Assembly: GCF_014529535.1 (NCBI RefSeq)
Contig: NW_023503423.1
Location: 4,264,473-4,328,472, forward strand
DNA: 64,000 nucleotides
Source: Bradysia coprophila
Taxonomy: Eukaryota; Arthropoda; Insecta; Diptera; Sciaridae
Direction: 5' to 3'
The notes under the pieces were generated by a model. It saw only the letters and a list, made by a program, of their open reading frames with translations. It searched no databases and was not told where the DNA came from. Shown here piece by piece: positions 37,901 to 46,133 of the stretch (the first letter of the stretch is position 1; each line of letters opens with the position of its first letter). Made by a program: the position numbers and the translations under genes.

Positions 37901-39739
37901 AACATGTCCTACATTTACAGCCGAATGGCTATAGTCGCTGCTTCGTGTTCAAAAACCTTTTGGTGTCGGGGGTTCGATTTCTGGTCAATGCAAGATTTTT
38001 ATTTATAAAAATTTAGCCTTCGTTGAAGGTAATATGTTCTTTAGCGTGAGAAAAAAAGTTGATATCGCACTGCGTGCGAAAAAAGTTAATATCGCACTGT
38101 GTCCAGTAATACAGTGAAATAAATACCTTCAAAACGACATTAAATGGATGCATGGAAAGGTGATGATTATGGACCGGAATTGCGAAATAAATTTTGTGCC
38201 ACCGAGAATTGAAATACGACTCTTTTCAGCACTCATTTTGGTGTTGTAAAGTGCACCCGTTTGATGTGATATTACAACACTCAAAGCAGTGTTGATATGG
38301 AATTTGTATGAGTTGTTACAGCATTCGTTTGAGAAAATGCAAAGCAATGTGATCGATCAAATTTGAAGAGTGATTGTTTACAATGAAAATTATGATTTTT
38401 TGTGCTTTTGTCTATTTCAATTCTCGGTTGGCACAAAGCAAGATGTGTTACACGTATTGTAATGACTTGTAACACAACATACTATGTCAACATTGCATTT
38501 GTCGTTAGCGCAACTGACCGTTTATCTGTTCACCGTTTCTACAATTTGTTAACCAAGTCCTGGTGTTCTATTCAGCGGAAGCTGCGTAGTACAACACCGA
38601 GCCTTAACTAATGCATTGCCTATATTCGTGAAAATATTTTCTCAAATCACGATTTTATCGAATTTTTGTGAACAATTTTTCACGAAATTTTTTAGAAGAT
38701 CGCGAAAATTTAAGAAAATACGGTAAAATGTTATCGCCAATATAGGTCTTGGTAGCATGTAGCACCCGAACGGAAACCTAGTGCGGCTGGCCACAAATCA
38801 TACGAAACTCTACGAAGTTTTTGAGTACATGTAGGACAAGGACTTAAATTTGACCTATTCCGAACCTCAAGTCGTCTGTAAATGAACGAAAGCACGGCAG
38901 AGTAAAATAAACCAGGCAGGAGCGGTTCATTTTCGAAACGTCAAATGAGGGACCTAATACACTGTATTAAAATGAACTCAAATGAACACTGACATTGAAA
39001 AATTTGATTCGCAAAAAATATAATGCTACTACATTAGGTCTCAGTGGTGCTCAGGTCTCTAGTCAAATCAGCCCTCCTGCCTGGTTAACTTTACTCTGTC
39101 GTGACGAAAGACATCACCACGACCGCCCGCATAACAATATCTAGAGAAATACCTACTTCGGTTTTATTTCGAAAATGTTGTAGTCACAACGAATTGATTG
39201 GAATTTCTAATTAAATCATGCAAAGAATAGACAACGTTAACAAAACTTCTCATTTGCGTAACAAACGAAACTACTGCCAAGCACTTTACTTTATCGGCCG
39301 TAATTGTTTACATTTTAATGAGTTTAAGTACAAGCTCCGATGAATTATTCAAAATGCCTAGTTGTGGTTGGTGGTGATAAGGAGTAAATAATGAAACATT
39401 TTGAAAAGTAGTTAATTAATGAACTTATAATTAGTTCAACTTACCGAACAGAATTCCAACGTACACCAACTTGTAATACCATAATAATTCGATTGAGTAT
39501 ACGGAGGTATCAAAGTGTATCAGTGCAATCTCAGTGAGAAGTACTGACACCCTAAAGTATGGCGATAAAATACATTTTAATTGGACACCAGTTGCATTTC
39601 CGTTTGTCATAGAATTCAATTATGTTTCAATTTCGAATACTCACCATATCAAATGAAATAGGAACAAAAATGCACCGGGTACAATTAAATCATCACTTCC
39701 AGCAGACCATCGTCTGCGAAATACAATTAATCCAGGCAT
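11824..39739 (-). CDS. sn-1-specific diacylglycerol lipase alpha (inaE orthologue), 12 coding exons
   Basis: A membrane serine lipase that hydrolyses diacylglycerol to 2-monoacylglycerol (2-AG-type endocannabinoid in vertebrates; needed for phototransduction in Drosophila, where the gene is inaE). Exons: 39739-39645, 39551-39445, 32008-31904, 25147-25046, 24795-24404, 24347-23620, 23557-23311, 23235-23108, 20074-19942, 13946-13378, 13312-12297, 11903-11824. They sum to 3702 nt (1233 aa) and every junction keeps phase. Residues 1-156 hold the conserved FRRRWSAGSDD start and four membrane helices (about 20-45, 58-81, 104-122, 138-155). The lipase domain has VISIRGTLS, nucleophile elbow GHSLGAG (Ser about 477), GKDVVPRIG (Asp about 529) and PPGRIIHIV (His about 625). 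A Cys-rich insert (CKLCTKITCCLSCCG) precedes it. The tail (680-1233) is Ser-rich and carries APLASPETLSEISS, resembling APLATMESLSD of human DAGLA. 5' UTR exons are unplaced; an acceptor-like TTACAG abuts the ATG. Confidence 0.9.
15879..16023. repeat. 18-bp minisatellite, 8 units
   Basis: The unit is GTGTGAGTGGACCATCTT, with single-base variants (GTGTACC, GTGAACC). The minus frame reads MVHSHK repeated; this is a by-product of the repeat, not a gene. Confidence 0.95.
17208..18760. mobile_element. Element with eight 145-bp satellite units and inverted AGCCCCGTACGA ends
   Basis: AGCCCCGTACGA (near 17210) is inverted at the right end as TCGTACGGGGCT (about 18746-18757). In between are about eight units of roughly 145 bp; the word ACATAGGGC recurs near 17288, 17432, 17576, 17722, 17868, 18013, 18157 and 18301. 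After the array come a short unique part, a GACAGACGGACA microsatellite (18602-18628) and the end. The segment 25918-26942 has the same ends and microsatellite but fewer units. Arrays inside mobile elements are known from Helitron-like DINE/Tetris elements; assignment here is only a hypothesis. Confidence 0.6.
19942..20074 (-). CDS. inaE coding exon 9: C-terminal end of the lipase domain
   Basis: 133-nt exon from acceptor TCACAG to donor AAG/GTGAGT. It encodes EPVYQAIWVDNMDFDEVLI and ends ALNK, matching the EPTYFAIWGDNKAFNEVII to GLNK stretch of human DAGLA. It joins in phase 0 to exon 10 (VITTFGPRK), 6 kb away. Confidence 0.88.
20815..21341. mobile_element. Foldback element, two 250-bp arms and 28-nt loop
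   Basis: 20815-21064 and 21093-21341 are inverted copies with only a handful of differences. Outer ends read TGATATCCCAAC. As part of the inaE intron it would fold into a long hairpin in the pre-mRNA. There is no open frame of interest. Confidence 0.85.
21342..22890 (+). mobile_element. Unclassified element carrying a minisatellite (copy B)
   Basis: It starts GTCGTTTTAGAAGTGTAGTC directly after the foldback. It continues into the minisatellite (21390-22030) and ends near the conserved block GGAAGTTAGACTGCGTCAAG (22839-22858). It is the co-linear counterpart of 9690-10255. The interval 22060-22800 is extra and may be a nested repeat with its own (GATAGACA)n. Confidence 0.45.
21390..22030. repeat. 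Minisatellite, AAAATTTGACGAAATTCG type
   Basis: About 640 bp of mixed 18-bp and 10-11-bp units (AATTTGACGAA, ATTCGAAAATTTGACGAA). The 220-aa minus frame of FVKFSNFVKF peptides is a translation artefact. Confidence 0.95.
23108..25147 (-). CDS. inaE coding exons 4-8: helices 3-4 and catalytic lipase core
   Basis: Exon 4 (25147-25046) encodes helix 3 and KYYLSCQLIESKEIML. Exon 5 (24795-24404) encodes helix 4, then FDAAGRSWVKMKKYQRSM and LDVVPSDVVAGLVLLRKFQ. Exon 6 (24347-23620) holds GHSLGAG. Exon 7 (23557-23311) holds the Asp region. Exon 8 (23235-23108) holds the His region. The introns are 250, 56, 62 and 75 nt. The exon 5 acceptor could also be 6 nt upstream (24801), but only 24795 gives a correct phase join to exon 4 without extra residues. 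Confidence 0.92.
25749..26050 (+). repeat. Dispersed repeat copy, CGTACGGG type
   Basis: Matches 6020-6325 in inverse orientation over most of its length, starting GACCCGTACGAAACACC. Confidence 0.65.
25918..26942. mobile_element. Relative of the 17.2-kb satellite element, few units
   Basis: The left end is AGCCCCGTACGAAG; the right end is TACTTCGTACGGGTC. It contains AAATTTACTCGAGATATTGT and AAAATACAC, similar to the 145-bp unit, and (GACAGACGGACA)n at 26768-26814 in the same relative position. It overlaps the right part of the dispersed repeat above. Confidence 0.45.
27395..29166 (+). CDS. PHF7-like protein with extended PHD, RING/PHD and PHD-like domains
   Basis: Likely a nuclear chromatin reader or ubiquitin ligase of the PHF7/G2E3 family. 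The exons are 27395-27520, 27695-27796, 27866-28025, 28094-28161, 28332-28486 and 28551-29166: 1227 nt, 408 aa, all in phase. Residues about 13-129 form an extended PHD (CSICKLSD, VHLFCL, CCYCQKGSATVSC, FHQVC, FCDRH). Residues 140-195 form a RING/PHD-like module (CFIC, CCGPWFHQQCL, CPMC). Residues about 224-275 form a third zinc module (CSCCGSYGYHKLC, CDSC). An acidic stretch (LIDLTMDDISDD) and a basic C-terminus follow. Length is close to human PHF7 (381 aa). No HECT domain follows, unlike G2E3. It is nested in inaE intron 3 on the opposite strand. The stop codon overlaps an AATAAA, and two more AATAAA follow within 90 nt. Confidence 0.88.
29458..30023. mobile_element. 566-bp element with about 55-bp inverted termini
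   Basis: Left GAGGTGCGGGAAAACAGG is inverted at the right end (30004-30021), and similarity continues inward through GAAAATATGC to GCTTTCTC. No target-site duplication could be assigned and there is no coding capacity. Confidence 0.7.
31904..32008 (-). CDS. inaE coding exon 3: membrane helix 2 and SMRG loop
   Basis: Isolated 105-nt exon. The acceptor is TTTTCTCTCTACAG and the donor GTAAGT. The translation contains SMRGSILNTVPRASMHY, matching the SMRG-SIL-RASMQY segment of fly inaE. It is phase 1 at both ends and fits exons 2 and 4. A hAT-like element (32058-32443) lies only 50 bp before this acceptor. Confidence 0.87.
32058..32443. mobile_element. 386-bp hAT-like element filled with TATCGATAAT repeats
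   Basis: Termini are TAGGCATGGGCG and CGCCTCCCATCCCTA (imperfect inverted repeats). The 8-bp duplication ATGCATAC flanks it exactly (32050-32057 and 32444-32451). The interior is almost wholly irregular ATCGATAATTATCGAT palindromes. It sits 50 bp upstream of inaE exon 3. Confidence 0.8.
33425..33850 (+). repeat. Duplicated promoter-like block, copy 1
   Basis: Apart from the insert at 33562-33723, it resembles 35020-35250: GGCAAGCATAT, then CTATTACTTC, CTATATAAG, AATAACAGATGA-like words in the same order. No open frame follows. It may be a relic of a duplicated upstream region. Confidence 0.5.
33562..33723. mobile_element. 162-bp hAT-like MITE inserted in a TATA-like motif
   Basis: 27-bp inverted ends (CAATGAAAGTGTAAAACAGG on the left; two mismatches overall) are flanked by the perfect 8-bp duplication TATAAGAC (33554-33561, 33724-33731). 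An inner pair containing CTTAAACGCACTCA makes the element nearly palindromic. Confidence 0.88.
33998..34525 (-). CDS. Small secreted cysteine-rich protein, beta/gamma-crystallin-like C-terminus (paralogue 1)
   Basis: Intronless 175-aa ORF. An N-terminal hydrophobic signal (MKAQAFAIFIFGVCCI, likely cleaved near SAA/TPG) indicates secretion. A Cys-rich region follows: PQCFDCTQCEVDC, CDSDC, ARKFLCNLE, GCNVPS. The last third has CVILYDGHGCTGTSLVV and FNDKASSYKLC, which resembles a beta/gamma-crystallin Greek-key half. TATAAATA at 34602-34595 lies 70 nt before the ATG, and AATAAA lies about 55 nt past the stop (33945-33940). The paralogue at 35915-36484 is divergently oriented. The molecular function is unknown; extracellular binding or defence roles are possible but not shown. 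Confidence 0.82.
   Translation of the reverse strand: MKAQAFAIFIFGVCCIRPFSAATPGPCLTPQCFDCTQCEVDCNTVEQVCDSDCLAEARKFLCNLENRNCKAVHGCNVPSVDITFWPAVNHDTSNPAWAPLTESTRPNCCYELDGAWDNTTSGITTNGQCVILYDGHGCTGTSLVVDATWTQTCLDDFTCPSTGGFNDKASSYKLC
34593..34610 (-). promoter_or_regulatory. TATA box of paralogue 1
   Basis: Minus strand GAAATGGTATAAATACC, the same 17 nt as upstream of paralogue 2. This indicates a conserved core promoter in the pair. Confidence 0.7.
35020..35250 (+). repeat. Duplicated promoter-like block, copy 2
   Basis: Uninterrupted counterpart of 33425-33850, containing ACTATATAAAGGG (about 35140). No gene starts directly after it; paralogue 2 starts 660 bp downstream and has its own TATA box. 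Confidence 0.5.
35839..35855 (+). promoter_or_regulatory. TATA box of paralogue 2
   Basis: GAAATGGTATAAATACC, with TATAAATA at 35846-35853, 62 nt before the ATG. It is identical over 17 nt to the box of paralogue 1. Confidence 0.75.
35915..36484 (+). CDS. Small secreted cysteine-rich protein, beta/gamma-crystallin-like C-terminus (paralogue 2)
   Basis: Intronless ORF, 189 aa from the internal ATG at 35915. That start begins a good signal peptide (MKFQVAAFIIGLCCIVSFADA) and lies downstream of the TATA box, whereas the upstream in-frame ATG at 35819 lies before it. The Cys pattern matches paralogue 1: PQCFNCTLCEVDC, CDTKC, ARKFVCELE, GCNTPS, RPNCCYNL, CVVLYDGLDCSGASVTV, FNDKTSSMRLC. The region before CVVLYDG is longer and Tyr/Trp-rich. 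AATAAA at 36555-36560. Function is not recognised. Confidence 0.85.
   Translation: MKFQVAAFIIGLCCIVSFADADNTQDICVVPQCFNCTLCEVDCSTLDEACDTKCVGKARKFVCELEKEHCRQMGGCNTPSTTIQIYPSAYYYTWRREWAPKTIVMRPNCCYNLNNPAWQPWYDNTLSALKKPKAACVVLYDGLDCSGASVTVDSTWTTLQLQWIDHASRTGPPKNGIKFNDKTSSMRLC
37747..37852. repeat. Palindromic repeat with CGAGGCGAAGCCGAGG head
   Basis: 37747-37780 pairs with 37819-37852; the arms contain TTTTTTCGCAC / GTGCGAAAAAA. The head is GTCGAGGCGAAGCCGAGGTC. Confidence 0.75.
37861..38190. mobile_element. Inverted-repeat-bounded segment with a tRNA-like module
   Basis: GGCCATAATCACCTTTCCA (37876-37894) is inverted as TGGAAAGGTGATGATTATGG (38153-38172), with outward similarity GTAATTTCGG / CCGGAATTGC. 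The segment encloses the tRNA-like unit at 37916-38000. Confidence 0.55.
37916..38000 (+). repeat. tRNA-like pol III module 1
   Basis: A-box-like TGGCTATAGTCG (37926-37937), B-box-like GGTTCGATTTC (37971-37981) and a following TTTTT run. The acceptor stem is not intact, so it is a tRNA-derived (SINE-like) module rather than a tRNA gene. Confidence 0.5.
39445..39739 (-). CDS. inaE coding exons 1-2: N-terminus and first membrane helix
   Basis: Exon 1 (39739-39645) encodes MPGLIVFRRRWSAGSDDL, nearly the same as the start of human and fly DAGL alpha, and ends in phase 2 before GTGAGT. A 93-nt intron ends TTTAG. Exon 2 (39551-39445) encodes the end of helix 1, a short loop and the start of helix 2, and ends in phase 1 before GTAAGT. 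Confidence 0.88.
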
Positions 39740-42203
39740 CTGTAACCAAATTATGAATGAAGTGAAGTTTTTTTTTCCATTTCGAAAGTTGTGCAACTAC
39801 TACATTCTCGCAAATTAAATTCCTTCCACAATCTGAATATTTCACTCAACTAACATTCAATTTCATCATTCAAAGTGATCCAATTTCCACCGAGGATAAA
39901 ACTTTTTTCTACATTTTAAACATAAATTTTTCATTTATCTCAGCCGTAAAAAGAGAGAAAAATGTTTTCAAATGCATTGCATATGCGACCCTTATAAAAC
40001 CTAATTTCCTTTTTAACCGGATATGGCATTCACCGCAACTGTATATAGTTTCTTATCGCGGTTCGCCACGTCATAGGAATGAGACAAACAAACAAACAAA
40101 ATTATCCATTAACTTAGACTTGTGTGCCGACTGCCGACTGAAATTGGGTTAAGTGGCGTGTGTGCATCACATGTGCAAAAGAAAATCGTTTTTCTCTTTT
40201 CAGGAAGAATGAAAAGGAACTGATGAAAATTTCCTCTTTTTTTCTTTTCAACAAGGCGAGATGTGAATAATTAACCTGTTGCTATATCCTCACATTGTAC
40301 ACATTTGTATGCTACTGTGAAAACCTGAAAACATACAGAAAGTAAAGCGTACCGGAGCGCGTCATCGTTGCTTCCTTAACAGACAAATAGCGGAAGTTCA
40401 TTACATTTTTACATTCAATACTGCTGCAGCCATAATAGTACTGAACCAAGCACTAGAACAGATTTTTTTAAACGGAAAATCGTCCCATCTTCTTATAATT
40501 TATCTGAAAAATTTGGACCACTGTGTCAAGGAGGTCCCTTAGAAAATTCTGTTCTCGTCCTTGGGTAATTGCCATGCTGCAGCCTTTTTTAAAGCTCAAT
40601 ACTTATTTCTAAAAAAATATTGAGATCGGTATCACATCATAATAGTCTTTTACGCATCAGTGGCAAGTTTGCTTATTTACGAAGCTGAGTCGAAGGTAAT
40701 TAGGCAAATTGCGATAAGTTGACGTAAAATTCGAAAATGATAAGTGACTTCTCCATACAAAGTATATAGAGAGTCGACTTATAATTTCTAAGTTTAACGT
40801 CAAATTATGAGTCTACCAAACTCAACTATTCAACAACCATTTTGGTATTCAACTACCAGTTTGGTAGTCAACTACCAAATTATCGAATTATAAATAGGCA
40901 AGCAGCCTAAATAATCTCATCAGTTGGTGTGCAGCTCTCAAACAGTTAACATCTCTACCACCTCTCTATCAGAATGGTGGTCAACTACCAGTTTGGTAGT
41001 CAACTACCAAAAATTCAAGCTTTAAATAAGTAAGCAGGCAGAATAATTTTGTCAGTCGGTGCGCAGCTCTCGAATAGTAAACATCTCTGCCGAAAATTAC
41101 GTTTGGTAGTCAATTATAGCCTTGGTAGTCCAACTACCAACTACCAAATTTTCGAATTGCAATGTTAACTGTGAGCTATCGGTGATCAGATAACAAATAA
41201 TAATTATTTGCCTGGTGTTGATACGCTCATGGTGGATTTGCAGTTTTGAATGTCAATCCAGCTCGCAACTACCAACTACCAAAGCTACCAACTACCAAAT
41301 TTTCGATTTATAAATAGGCGAGCATGTAGAATAATTTCGTCAGTCGGTGCGTAGTTCTCGAATAGTAAACATCTCTTCCCCAAAAATTACGTTTGGTAGT
41401 CAATTATAGCCTTGGTAGTCCAACTACCAAGTACCAAATTTTAGAATTGCAATGTTAACTGTGAGCTATCGGTGATCAGATAACAAATAATTATTATTTG
41501 CCTGGTGTTGATTTGCTCATAGTAGCATTGCAATTTATCATCGTGGTAGCCAACTACCAAATTCTCGTGTGGAAATAGACAAGCAGTCAGAATAATTGCA
41601 TCAGTCGGTGCAAAGCCCTCGAAAAGTAAACATCTCGCCGGTAATTAATTCGGTTGTCAACTATCACCGTGGTAGTCAACTACCAAATTTTCGAATTACA
41701 ATGCCAACTATGAGCGATTGGTTATCAGATAACAAATAATTATTATTTGCCTGGTGTTGATTTGCTCATAGTAGCATTGCAATTTTGAATCAAGGCTGTT
41801 ATCGTCTCAATTTTTATTTGTGACACAGACACTTGGACGGACAGACAGACAGACAGACGGACAGATGAAGTGTCCACAATAGGGTTTTTTTCTAAAAGAA
41901 AAAAGACCTAAAAACATATTTGTTTGTATGGATCAGCTGAAAAACAGCTGATACGAAATGCGTCACTTATTTCAGAGTAGCCAACTGTGGTTCCATAAGT
42001 TAAAGTCGCAACCTCAGCAATTAACACCAAAACCAATACGTTAAACTTGATTCTACCAAATATTGTTTTGTGGAATTCTTGCTTTATTGAGTAATAGTGT
42101 GTCGAAAACCGTACTTTTCATGTTTTACGATCTACATTCGACATCATTAGATGTAAGATTAAAACGAAAATCTACTTTTCATTTATTTATCCCTAGTTGT
42201 GTA
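39740..42203. other. inaE 5' flank and repeat array
   Basis: No upstream exon of inaE could be assigned. The right half is the tandem array at 40840-41800. Confidence 0.5.
40840..41900. repeat. Tandem array of about 250-290-bp units rich in TTGGTAGTCAACTACCAA
   Basis: About four diverged units; AAATAGGCAAGCAG-type words recur near 40895, 41028, 41317 and 41570, and AGATAACAAATAAT near 41188, 41476 and 41728. Palindromic TTGGTAGTCAACTACCAA occurs repeatedly. The array is followed by (GACGGACA)n at 41834-41865, as in the 17.2-kb element. Confidence 0.75.
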
Positions 42204-43381
42204 CACAGATAAAAATATGGACCTAGATCTAAATCTTTTTGGGATTAACAGTACGCGACCGAATCTTTTTTAGAATTTAAATTTAATCCCCTCAGGGATT
42301 ACTTGAACTTATCCCCAAATAATTAATCCCTAGAGGAATTAAATTTTAATCTTTGAGGCCCTAACGTTTGACGCTTGTTTACTATGCGTTGAAACGAAAA
42401 TCTCATTTTAATCTGATCAAAATGTTATTTGTAGTGCAATAAAAAAAATTCCAACCCTTCCTACTTTCACTTCAGAAAAAAAAAATTAAAAAGAAAAGAT
42501 TTTTTTATCGGATATTGTGTGATACTACAGTTTTTAGCTAAACGTCTGATATGAGAAGAAGCTTTTTTGTGAATCTGGAATGAGAAATGTTTTTATTTAA
42601 CAGAATTTTTTTTTATTTACCTGACTAGATTTGAACCCGGGACCTCCTGCACTTCAGTCTACGATCTTACCACTGCTGCAATTTGTTCTTAATCCCAACG
42701 TGGCTTATTGTGAACCGTTGTTTCAAAGAAACTAATTCCTCGTGGGATTAAAATTGGGATTAAAATGCAAATTGCCAGATGGCAAGATCGTCACTTTAAA
42801 CCTCGATATTTTTTCATGATTTTCATTTTTATATTCTTCTGTAGTTTATAAGTATTTAACCATTTAAATTCAAAAATGTCTGTTTTCCCATTGTAATGTG
42901 AAATAGTTCGCTGCTAAAATTGGCCTTACTGCCATTTTCAATCTAGAATATCTCTATACTATCTTCAACCATATCCATATTAACTGGTAGTATCTTTACA
43001 AACCGACTTAAAATTTCTATTCTGAGCCTGGTATTGTAAGGCAGAATAAACTATCGGTAGTACCATTGAAACATTTTAACACCAAATAAGTGTCCGTTTC
43101 AATTAATTTTTCTCACATAACCATATCTTGTTCGTAAATCGTGTTCGAACTAAATTAACACAAAAGTGTGATTTCAAGACGATTGAATTATAGACGGAAA
43201 ATTCTAAGCAGCAGTATCATCGTTCAATCCTCAATATTATTGTTTAGTCCTACTTTTAATCCCTGAAAGAATTACATTTTTTCAATTTCTGGCGAAGATT
43301 AAAAATCTAATCCCGAAAGAATTACTTTTTGAAAGTAATCCCCTCGGACCTAAAAATTGTAATCCCATAATTTTGTCTGTG
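42204..43381. mobile_element. 1178-bp element with CACAGAYAAAA ends and TA duplication
   Basis: Left CACAGATAAAAATATGG and right TTTTGTCTGTG are inverted, with TA outside both ends. This fits Tc1/mariner-type insertion, but no transposase frame is seen. The interior repeats AATCCC/GGGATTA words and contains a tRNA-like module (42629-42680). Confidence 0.6.
42629..42680 (-). repeat. tRNA-like module 2
   Basis: The minus strand has CAGTGGTAAGATCG (A-box-like) and GGGTTCAAATC (B-box-like) about 30 nt apart. No T-run follows on this strand. Confidence 0.4.
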
Positions 43382-44892
43382 TAGGTTACGTCCTTGTTTG
43401 GAACGTTTTGTTTTGCCAAGTGTGTGAGGGTTCACACAAAAGGTACAATAAAAAATTTCAAATCATTTAACTCACTAAGTCTAAGAAATTCTTAGTAAGA
43501 ATCTTAACATCACATCAATCGAGTAATGACTCATTTTCCGGGGGTATATTAAGTAAAATCCCATACACCATCATCACGTAATGAAAAATTAGTGAAATAA
43601 GAATATCGCAAAAATATGAATCAAGAAATACGTCGTAAAAATACTACGTGAATCAATCCGTCAGTGTCCCCTTATTTCACATGACATAGTTCTTGTGCGT
43701 GTTCTCCGGCATTAAACGACAGGCTTTTGCACAGAGAAATTTAATTACCGAAAAAGTCTTCTATATAAGGAAAAAAAAACATATTTACTTAAATTAACGA
43801 TTTTGAATTCATTATTTTTGCTTTCGTTCCCGCCACAATGACCTAATTTCCATATATTGATACTGTAATCATTCGGGAGAGGGGTTGCAAGTCTTTACGA
43901 CGAAGTCATGTAGGGAGCCGATTGTATCGTGTTGGCTTAAAGTTTGCGTGCTTGTTCTTAAACGAACAAGCATATAATAGCAAAGGCGTTGGTTGTGATT
44001 AACTTCATACGATATTTATATTTGTAAGAACTGCTAGGGTTAACTATAATATATTGGTATAAATTGCTGTAAGTGCGTTTTAATACATGGAAAGTTATTA
44101 CGGTTTCGGACTGTGTCATTAGGTCCTGAGTAAATAGATTTAATTTTCGGTAGTACGCAGCAACACAAACGGTTGGAATTTATGAGTTGCTGATATATCT
44201 TTGGATGGTTTATCTCTGTCTACCTTAAACTTTATATTATCTCCATAAAGAATACCGGCAAAGTCCATTACTTTCAGCATAATGATAACTATGCAAGAAT
44301 GCAAATCGATGCAAAAGCACTCAGAAGTAAAGCCGACAGCAATCCGACTGCAATTATTTAACATTCTACTTATAGTTTCCTTATACGTTTTGGAGAATTA
44401 TGGCTCTGTTCGTTTTCAGAAAGTCAGGAAAATGGAATTTTTATTAAAGGAACGTAATTCACATGTGGCTATAAGGGTAAAAGCAGATATATTACACCAC
44501 TCTTGATGTCAACGAACGCCAAGTGACTTTTTCATCGATTTTTTTTTTCAATTGTCGTATGTCTTTGGATTATGTTACGATACAAATTGTAAGAATAGTT
44601 GTTGCAGTTGATGGATCGGTTCAAATAACCACCATTGAGACCACCATTGTAGTTGGATTACGTTCGAAATAGATGGAGAGAAATATTTCAGAATGAAGTC
44701 AAAGTAAGGAATGAAATGGCGTTGTTTAGGACTGATAGAGATATCTGAGAATGTAACATGTAGTGCATGAAGCCATGGGAATCGAATCAGCTTTACTTTA
44801 GCTCTTCTTGTATACCTTACTCTGAGCTATATTCAGACTGTGTCCTTTGAAGGACAGACATCTACTGTTCAATTGTAACATTCGATGTATGT
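43382..44892. other. Intergenic DNA, nothing recognised
   Basis: Short frames at 44140-44506 overlap on opposite strands and show no family resemblance. Confidence 0.5.
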
Positions 44893-45137
44893 CAGGGACT
44901 AACGTAAGGATTTTCCCGTGGGTGGGAATTCGACGAAAAGGCGCAGAAATGACTTACTAATTCTTACTTACAGGCGCCAAACACAATGATTAAAAAAAGT
45001 CGAATTTTTCGTAGGGAGATTAGAAACCTATTTTTCTTCCACTTCTGAGCCCTTCTTCTGGTGGAAAACCTCGCGTTTGTTTTGTTGTCATTTAATTTGA
45101 TTTCGTATTTTGCAGAATAATTTGAGATCTTACCAAT

Positions 45138-45330
45138 AGGTTTGTTCCAAGTAACTGTAAACACGAACTTTGACAACCAGAACAACGACACTTTCATCCA
45201 TAGCAACGTCGCTTACGTGGTATTTCATACAAATCGAGCAACGTCGCCTACGCGATTTACACAGAGATATTATTGAGGTTATGGTTCTATGGATGAAATT
45301 TGACAATTCATATGGCCTTGGAACAAACCT
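45138..45330. mobile_element. 193-bp nested inverted-repeat element
   Basis: AGGTTTGTTCCAAG (45138-45151) is inverted at 45317-45330. It lies inside the 44893-46422 element. No duplication was identified. Confidence 0.5.
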
Positions 45331-45436
45331 ATGGCATGCAATTGATAATTTTGCCATTTGGCAAAACATATATGCAGTTATCATCTGCGAAAAACGTTTT
45401 TTCACTATGACTTACGTTACAATCAAATCTGAAGTG

Positions 45437-46133
45437 AATATGTAATAAAGGGTAGGACTCAGCACGCTTCCTTGTGGGACTGCTGCTAGGATGTGAGCTA
45501 GATATCCTAGATTTCTGACAATTTGTTAGAAATAACGTTTTTGTGGAAATGATTGAACAATTTTAATAAGATAGAAAGGAACATTTTGTGTATTAGACTC
45601 TTATGCCATGCACTATCAGAGGCCTTATCTATGTCAAATGTGAACAATCCTGTAGAGTTTTTCTTATTTACAGCTTGTTGGATATGATTAGCTACCCTGA
45701 AAAGTTGATGATTTGTCGAATGACCATAGCTCGAAAACCGAGCAACAAACAAAGATGTTGTTGGTTTTAATAAACAGCCGTAATCGATTCAAAATAATTT
45801 TTTCAAAGATTTAGCTGATGGAGTTTGGCAGGCTAATTGGTCTAGCACCTGATGTATCCTTAAGGAATGAAGACTGCTTTTGCAATTGCTAACCAGCCTA
45901 GTTATCTTCCACAGTTGGTTAGAGTATTTTTTCAACTGTGAAAGTCTGTCGTTCCATCTTTCCTTATTGAAGAATTTAAATTGAGCTTTGATCAATTTGT
46001 TCAGATGGTTAATTTTCTTGTCAATGCTAAGGACATGGTTTCGCTGCCACTGTCGATTTTTGTAATTTCTAACTGATATTAACTTTAATATCGTGTTGTC
46101 TAGAGTCGGCGAATGGTCGACAGTCTTGTACAC
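45437..46133 (-). pseudogene. Decayed Jockey-type reverse transcriptase fragment
   Basis: Minus-strand pieces in different frames, in order: a linker region ending near 45789 (WNDRLSQLKKYSNQLWKITR), then HSTNHQLFRVANHIQQ and TGLFTFDIDKASDSAWH (45752-45507), then VPQGSVLSPTL near 45480-45440. These are successive Jockey RT motifs, with the core AFDxVWH degraded to ASDSAWH and with stops and frame changes. The FADD region is absent. Confidence 0.75.

Larger units (their letters stand above)
32009..39444 (-). other. inaE intron 2 (7.4 kb), hosting two secreted-protein genes
   Basis: The intron contains hAT-like elements (32058-32443, 33562-33723), the divergent gene pair (33998-34525 and 35915-36484), and inverted-repeat segments at 37747-38190. 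No other coding exon was recognised between 36.5 and 39.4 kb. Confidence 0.7.

Noticed and set aside
37916..38000. Genuine tRNA gene
   Set aside because: A and B boxes are recognisable but the acceptor stem and anticodon arm do not pair; the same applies to the modules at 42.6, 47.6 and 48.1 kb.
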